From Candidatus Methanoperedentaceae archaeon (GTDB lineage Archaea > Halobacteriota > Methanosarcinia > Methanosarcinales > Methanoperedenaceae), in the NCBI GenBank assembly GCA_013331375.1, contig DUGO01000124.1, positions 1-5,943 on the forward strand: a stretch of DNA of 5,943 bases, in the 5' to 3' direction. A program made the translations under genes and the position numbers. Below are positions 4,903 to 5,943 of this stretch, piece by piece (the first letter of the stretch is position 1; each line of letters begins with the position of its first letter). The notes under the pieces were generated by a model that saw only the letters and a list, made by a program, of their open reading frames with translations, was not told the origin of the DNA and made no database searches.

Positions 4903-4977
4903 CCCGCGCTCCCTCTCACCCCCAGCACCGCTCCCCGGCGCGAGAGCGCAGGCGCGCGCCTTCCTCCGGCGCCTGCG
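4903..4977 (+). repeat. GC-rich dispersed repeat, copy R6 (5' tip joined to block C)
   Basis: Begins CCCGCGCTCCCTCTC (4903-4917), matching the extension found before block A in R5, then passes directly to block C: AGCACCGCTCCCCGGCGCGA (4923-4942) and GAGCGCAGGCGCG. Blocks A and B are absent, as if deleted from a longer copy. The end diverges into TTCCTCCGGCGCCTGCGGA instead of a normal block D. GCGCAGGCGC (4946-4955) partly pairs with GGCGCCTGCG (4969-4978) and gives a strong potential hairpin. Confidence 0.8.
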
Positions 4978-5016
4978 GATGCTTCGAGACGTAAATGGCA
5001 ATGTGCTTCAATAGAG

Positions 5017-5355
5017 CTATTTTACCTCGATCATGAATTTCTTCTTGCCCATCGGAACCATCTCTATCTTGCTATTCTCAGTGATATCCAGATGCTTTGC
5101 AAGATCTACGGGTATCCTTATAACGAGTGACCTGGCACTTTTGCTGACCGATCTCACGAACCTGAAGGCATACTTCTTGATATCTTCGCTGCGCCGTTCC
5201 ATTTCTTGCGCCTGCTCCTCCGTAAAAGTAACATGCCCCTCTGAGCAGCGCATCCCCCTTACGTTCTCAAGTACGATACCTTCTTCAAATTCATACCGAG
5301 GAAGTTCAACTTCCCACATTTCCTGCCTGCATTTTCCGCATATTATTGCTGTCAT
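5017..5355 (-). CDS. YgiT-type zinc-finger antitoxin with AbrB-like C-terminal domain (module 6)
   Basis: A 112-residue two-domain protein. The N terminus (IICGKCRQEMWEVELPRYEF) is the YgiT/MqsA-type zinc-binding domain: Cys6-x2-Cys9 and then Cys37-x3-His41 in MRCSEGHVTFTEEQAQEME. The last ligand is His in a CxxxH pair instead of the usual CxxC. A short linker helix leads to about residues 68-112, RSVSKSARSLVIRIPVDLAK and a lysine-rich end, which resembles a SpoVT/AbrB swapped-hairpin DNA-binding domain. MqsA proper uses a helix-turn-helix there. A longer frame starts at 5382, but GGAG (5361-5364) five bases before ATG 5355 favours this start, one base after the toxin stop. It is expected to bind the DUF4258 toxin and repress the operon. 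Confidence 0.85.
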   Translation of the reverse strand: MTAIICGKCRQEMWEVELPRYEFEEGIVLENVRGMRCSEGHVTFTEEQAQEMERRSEDIKKYAFRFVRSVSKSARSLVIRIPVDLAKHLDITENSKIEMVPMGKKKFMIEVK

Positions 5356-5356
5356 T

Positions 5357-5608
5357 TTATCTCCATTTTCTTTTAACTTCATACAGCGTGAGTATTAAGA
5401 TGTCATCCCCATCATACGTCCATCCGACCATTATTTTCCTGCATGATGCATCAATGATCTCGATGGAATGCGTGAATTCCATTCCCCTGCCTTTCTCATC
5501 GATTCTGGTAAATTCAAGCTCTCCTTTTTCGACTGCGGCTATCACATCCTCTTCGCTTATCTGTCTGGAAGCCATTCTTTGTCTCGCATGGTCAGAGAAT
5601 GTATACAT
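5357..5608 (-). CDS. DUF4258 toxin, MqsR/RelE-like ribonuclease candidate (module 6)
   Basis: An 83-residue DUF4258 protein. The family signature is clear at the N terminus: FSDHARQRMASRQISEEDVI (His7, Arg9, Arg11, Arg15), followed by AVEKGELE and the beta-rich half KIMVGWTYDGDDILILTLYE (58-77). DUF4258 proteins are commonly encoded just before YgiT-type antitoxins and are regarded as small RNase toxins distantly similar to MqsR; ribonuclease activity is an inference for this protein. The toxin precedes the antitoxin, the reverse of modules 1-5 but normal for this type. ATG 5608 has GAGGA at 5612-5616 and a TATA-like stretch about 38 bases upstream. Confidence 0.87.
   Translation of the reverse strand: MYTFSDHARQRMASRQISEEDVIAAVEKGELEFTRIDEKGRGMEFTHSIEIIDASCRKIMVGWTYDGDDILILTLYEVKRKWR
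5359..5364 (-). promoter_or_regulatory. Shine-Dalgarno deciding the zinc-finger antitoxin start
   Basis: GGAGAT on the - strand overlaps the end of the toxin gene and precedes ATG 5355 at a proper distance, supporting initiation there and not at 5382. It gives the antitoxin its own ribosome loading site. Confidence 0.65.
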
Positions 5609-5640
5609 TCATCCTCTTTTCATCTTTATGTGTGATGAAT

Positions 5641-5651
5641 GATATATATAC
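5641..5651 (-). promoter_or_regulatory. TATA-like promoter element for module 6
   Basis: Reads AGTATATATATC on the - strand (to about 5652), centred near 5646. The expected start site at about 5620 gives a leader of about a dozen bases that contains the GAGGA ribosome binding site. Confidence 0.5.
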
Positions 5652-5773
5652 TTATGGTGAGACCGTTTATTCCTGCTATTTACTATTGCATATGCCTGAT
5701 TTCGATCGACCTTCCCACATCAGCTCTGGAGAAGCGCATCGCGGAGGGTATTCTCTGGCTCACTCCCCCCCGG

Positions 5774-5925
5774 GCGCCGCCCCGCCTGAAGCCCTCCCCC
5801 AGCCCTCTCAGCCCGAAATGCAAACCCGGCTGCTTCGCACGCACTCGCTCAACCCCGCGCCCCCATCGCAATAGCGCCGCTCCCCGGCACAAGCGCAGGC
5901 GCGGCGCCCCGAACGTAGCGCCCCT
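5774..5925 (+). repeat. GC-rich dispersed repeat, copy R7 (near full length)
   Basis: All blocks are present: A, GCGCCGCCCCGCCTGAAGCC (5774-5793); B, CCCGGCTGCTTCGCACGCA (5825-5843) and CGCTCAACCCCGCGCCCC; C, ATCGCAATAGCGCCGCTCCC (5865-5884) and AAGCGCAGGCGCGGCGCCCC; D, GAACGTAGCGCCCCTAC (5911-5927). It is closest to R2 in the first part of block C and to R1 from CACAAGCGCAGG onward. No gene is seen from 5609 to the end of the window; open frames across R7 follow its composition. The window ends in ACGGAAAAAA. Confidence 0.86.
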
Positions 5926-5943
5926 ACAACCCGACGGAAAAAA

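Noticed and set aside
5599..5874. A 91-residue + strand frame before and into R7
   Set aside because: It runs through promoter-like AT-rich sequence into the repeat, has no recognisable family features, and its composition changes abruptly at the repeat.
145..5925. Repeats as canonical integron attC sites
   Set aside because: A RYYYAAC-like GCTCAAC occurs in R3 and R7 but becomes GCTCAAG in R1, R4 and R5, and I find no matching GTTRRRY at the other end. No integrase is in the window. The analogy is kept only at the level of layout.
145..5925. CRISPR array
   Set aside because: The repeats are long and variable and are separated by about 0.7-0.9 kb of genes, not by short spacers; no cas gene is present.

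Overview
The window is an array of six compact two-gene modules, each a recognisable or probable toxin-antitoxin (TA) pair, alternating with seven copies of one very GC-rich repeat. No housekeeping gene, structural RNA, transposase or integrase is visible. The genes are ordinary in base composition, whereas the repeats are extremely C-rich on the + strand, so composition swings sharply about once per kilobase. The TA families (DUF217-type VapB with PIN VapC, HepT/MntA, DUF433/DUF5615, YgiT/DUF4258), the TATA-like boxes upstream of most modules and at least one probable leaderless start (VapB at 2919) suggest an archaeon, possibly a euryarchaeote of the uncultured methane-cycling kind. The lineage is inferred from style only and is weakly held.

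Layout from left to right: a nest of inverted GAACTCGTA-like repeats (53-108); repeat R1 (145-304); module 1, VapB-like/VapC on the + strand (474-1110); R2, truncated (1141-1223); module 2, DUF433 antitoxin/DUF5615 PIN-like toxin (- strand, 1904-1315); R3 (2089-2253); module 3, VapB/VapC (-, 2919-2318); R4, truncated (3070-3129); module 4, MntA/HepT, the nucleotidyltransferase/HEPN type VII pair (-, 3792-3167); R5 (3913-4067), which runs up to the stop codon of the next gene; module 5, small antitoxin/VapC (-, 4683-4068); R6, truncated (4903-4977); module 6, DUF4258 toxin/YgiT zinc-finger antitoxin with an AbrB-like tail (-, 5608-5017); R7 (5774-5925), close to the right edge.

Within every module the two genes overlap by 4-10 bases or are 1 base apart, as expected for co-translated TA pairs. 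Each module appears to have its own promoter and nothing suggests transcription across modules. All seven repeats point the same way and every interval between repeats holds exactly one pair. This looks like a cassette array resembling an integron or an addiction island, but the repeats lack a convincing attC architecture and no recombinase is in view. The repeat-plus-cassette organisation is the main candidate for something undescribed here.
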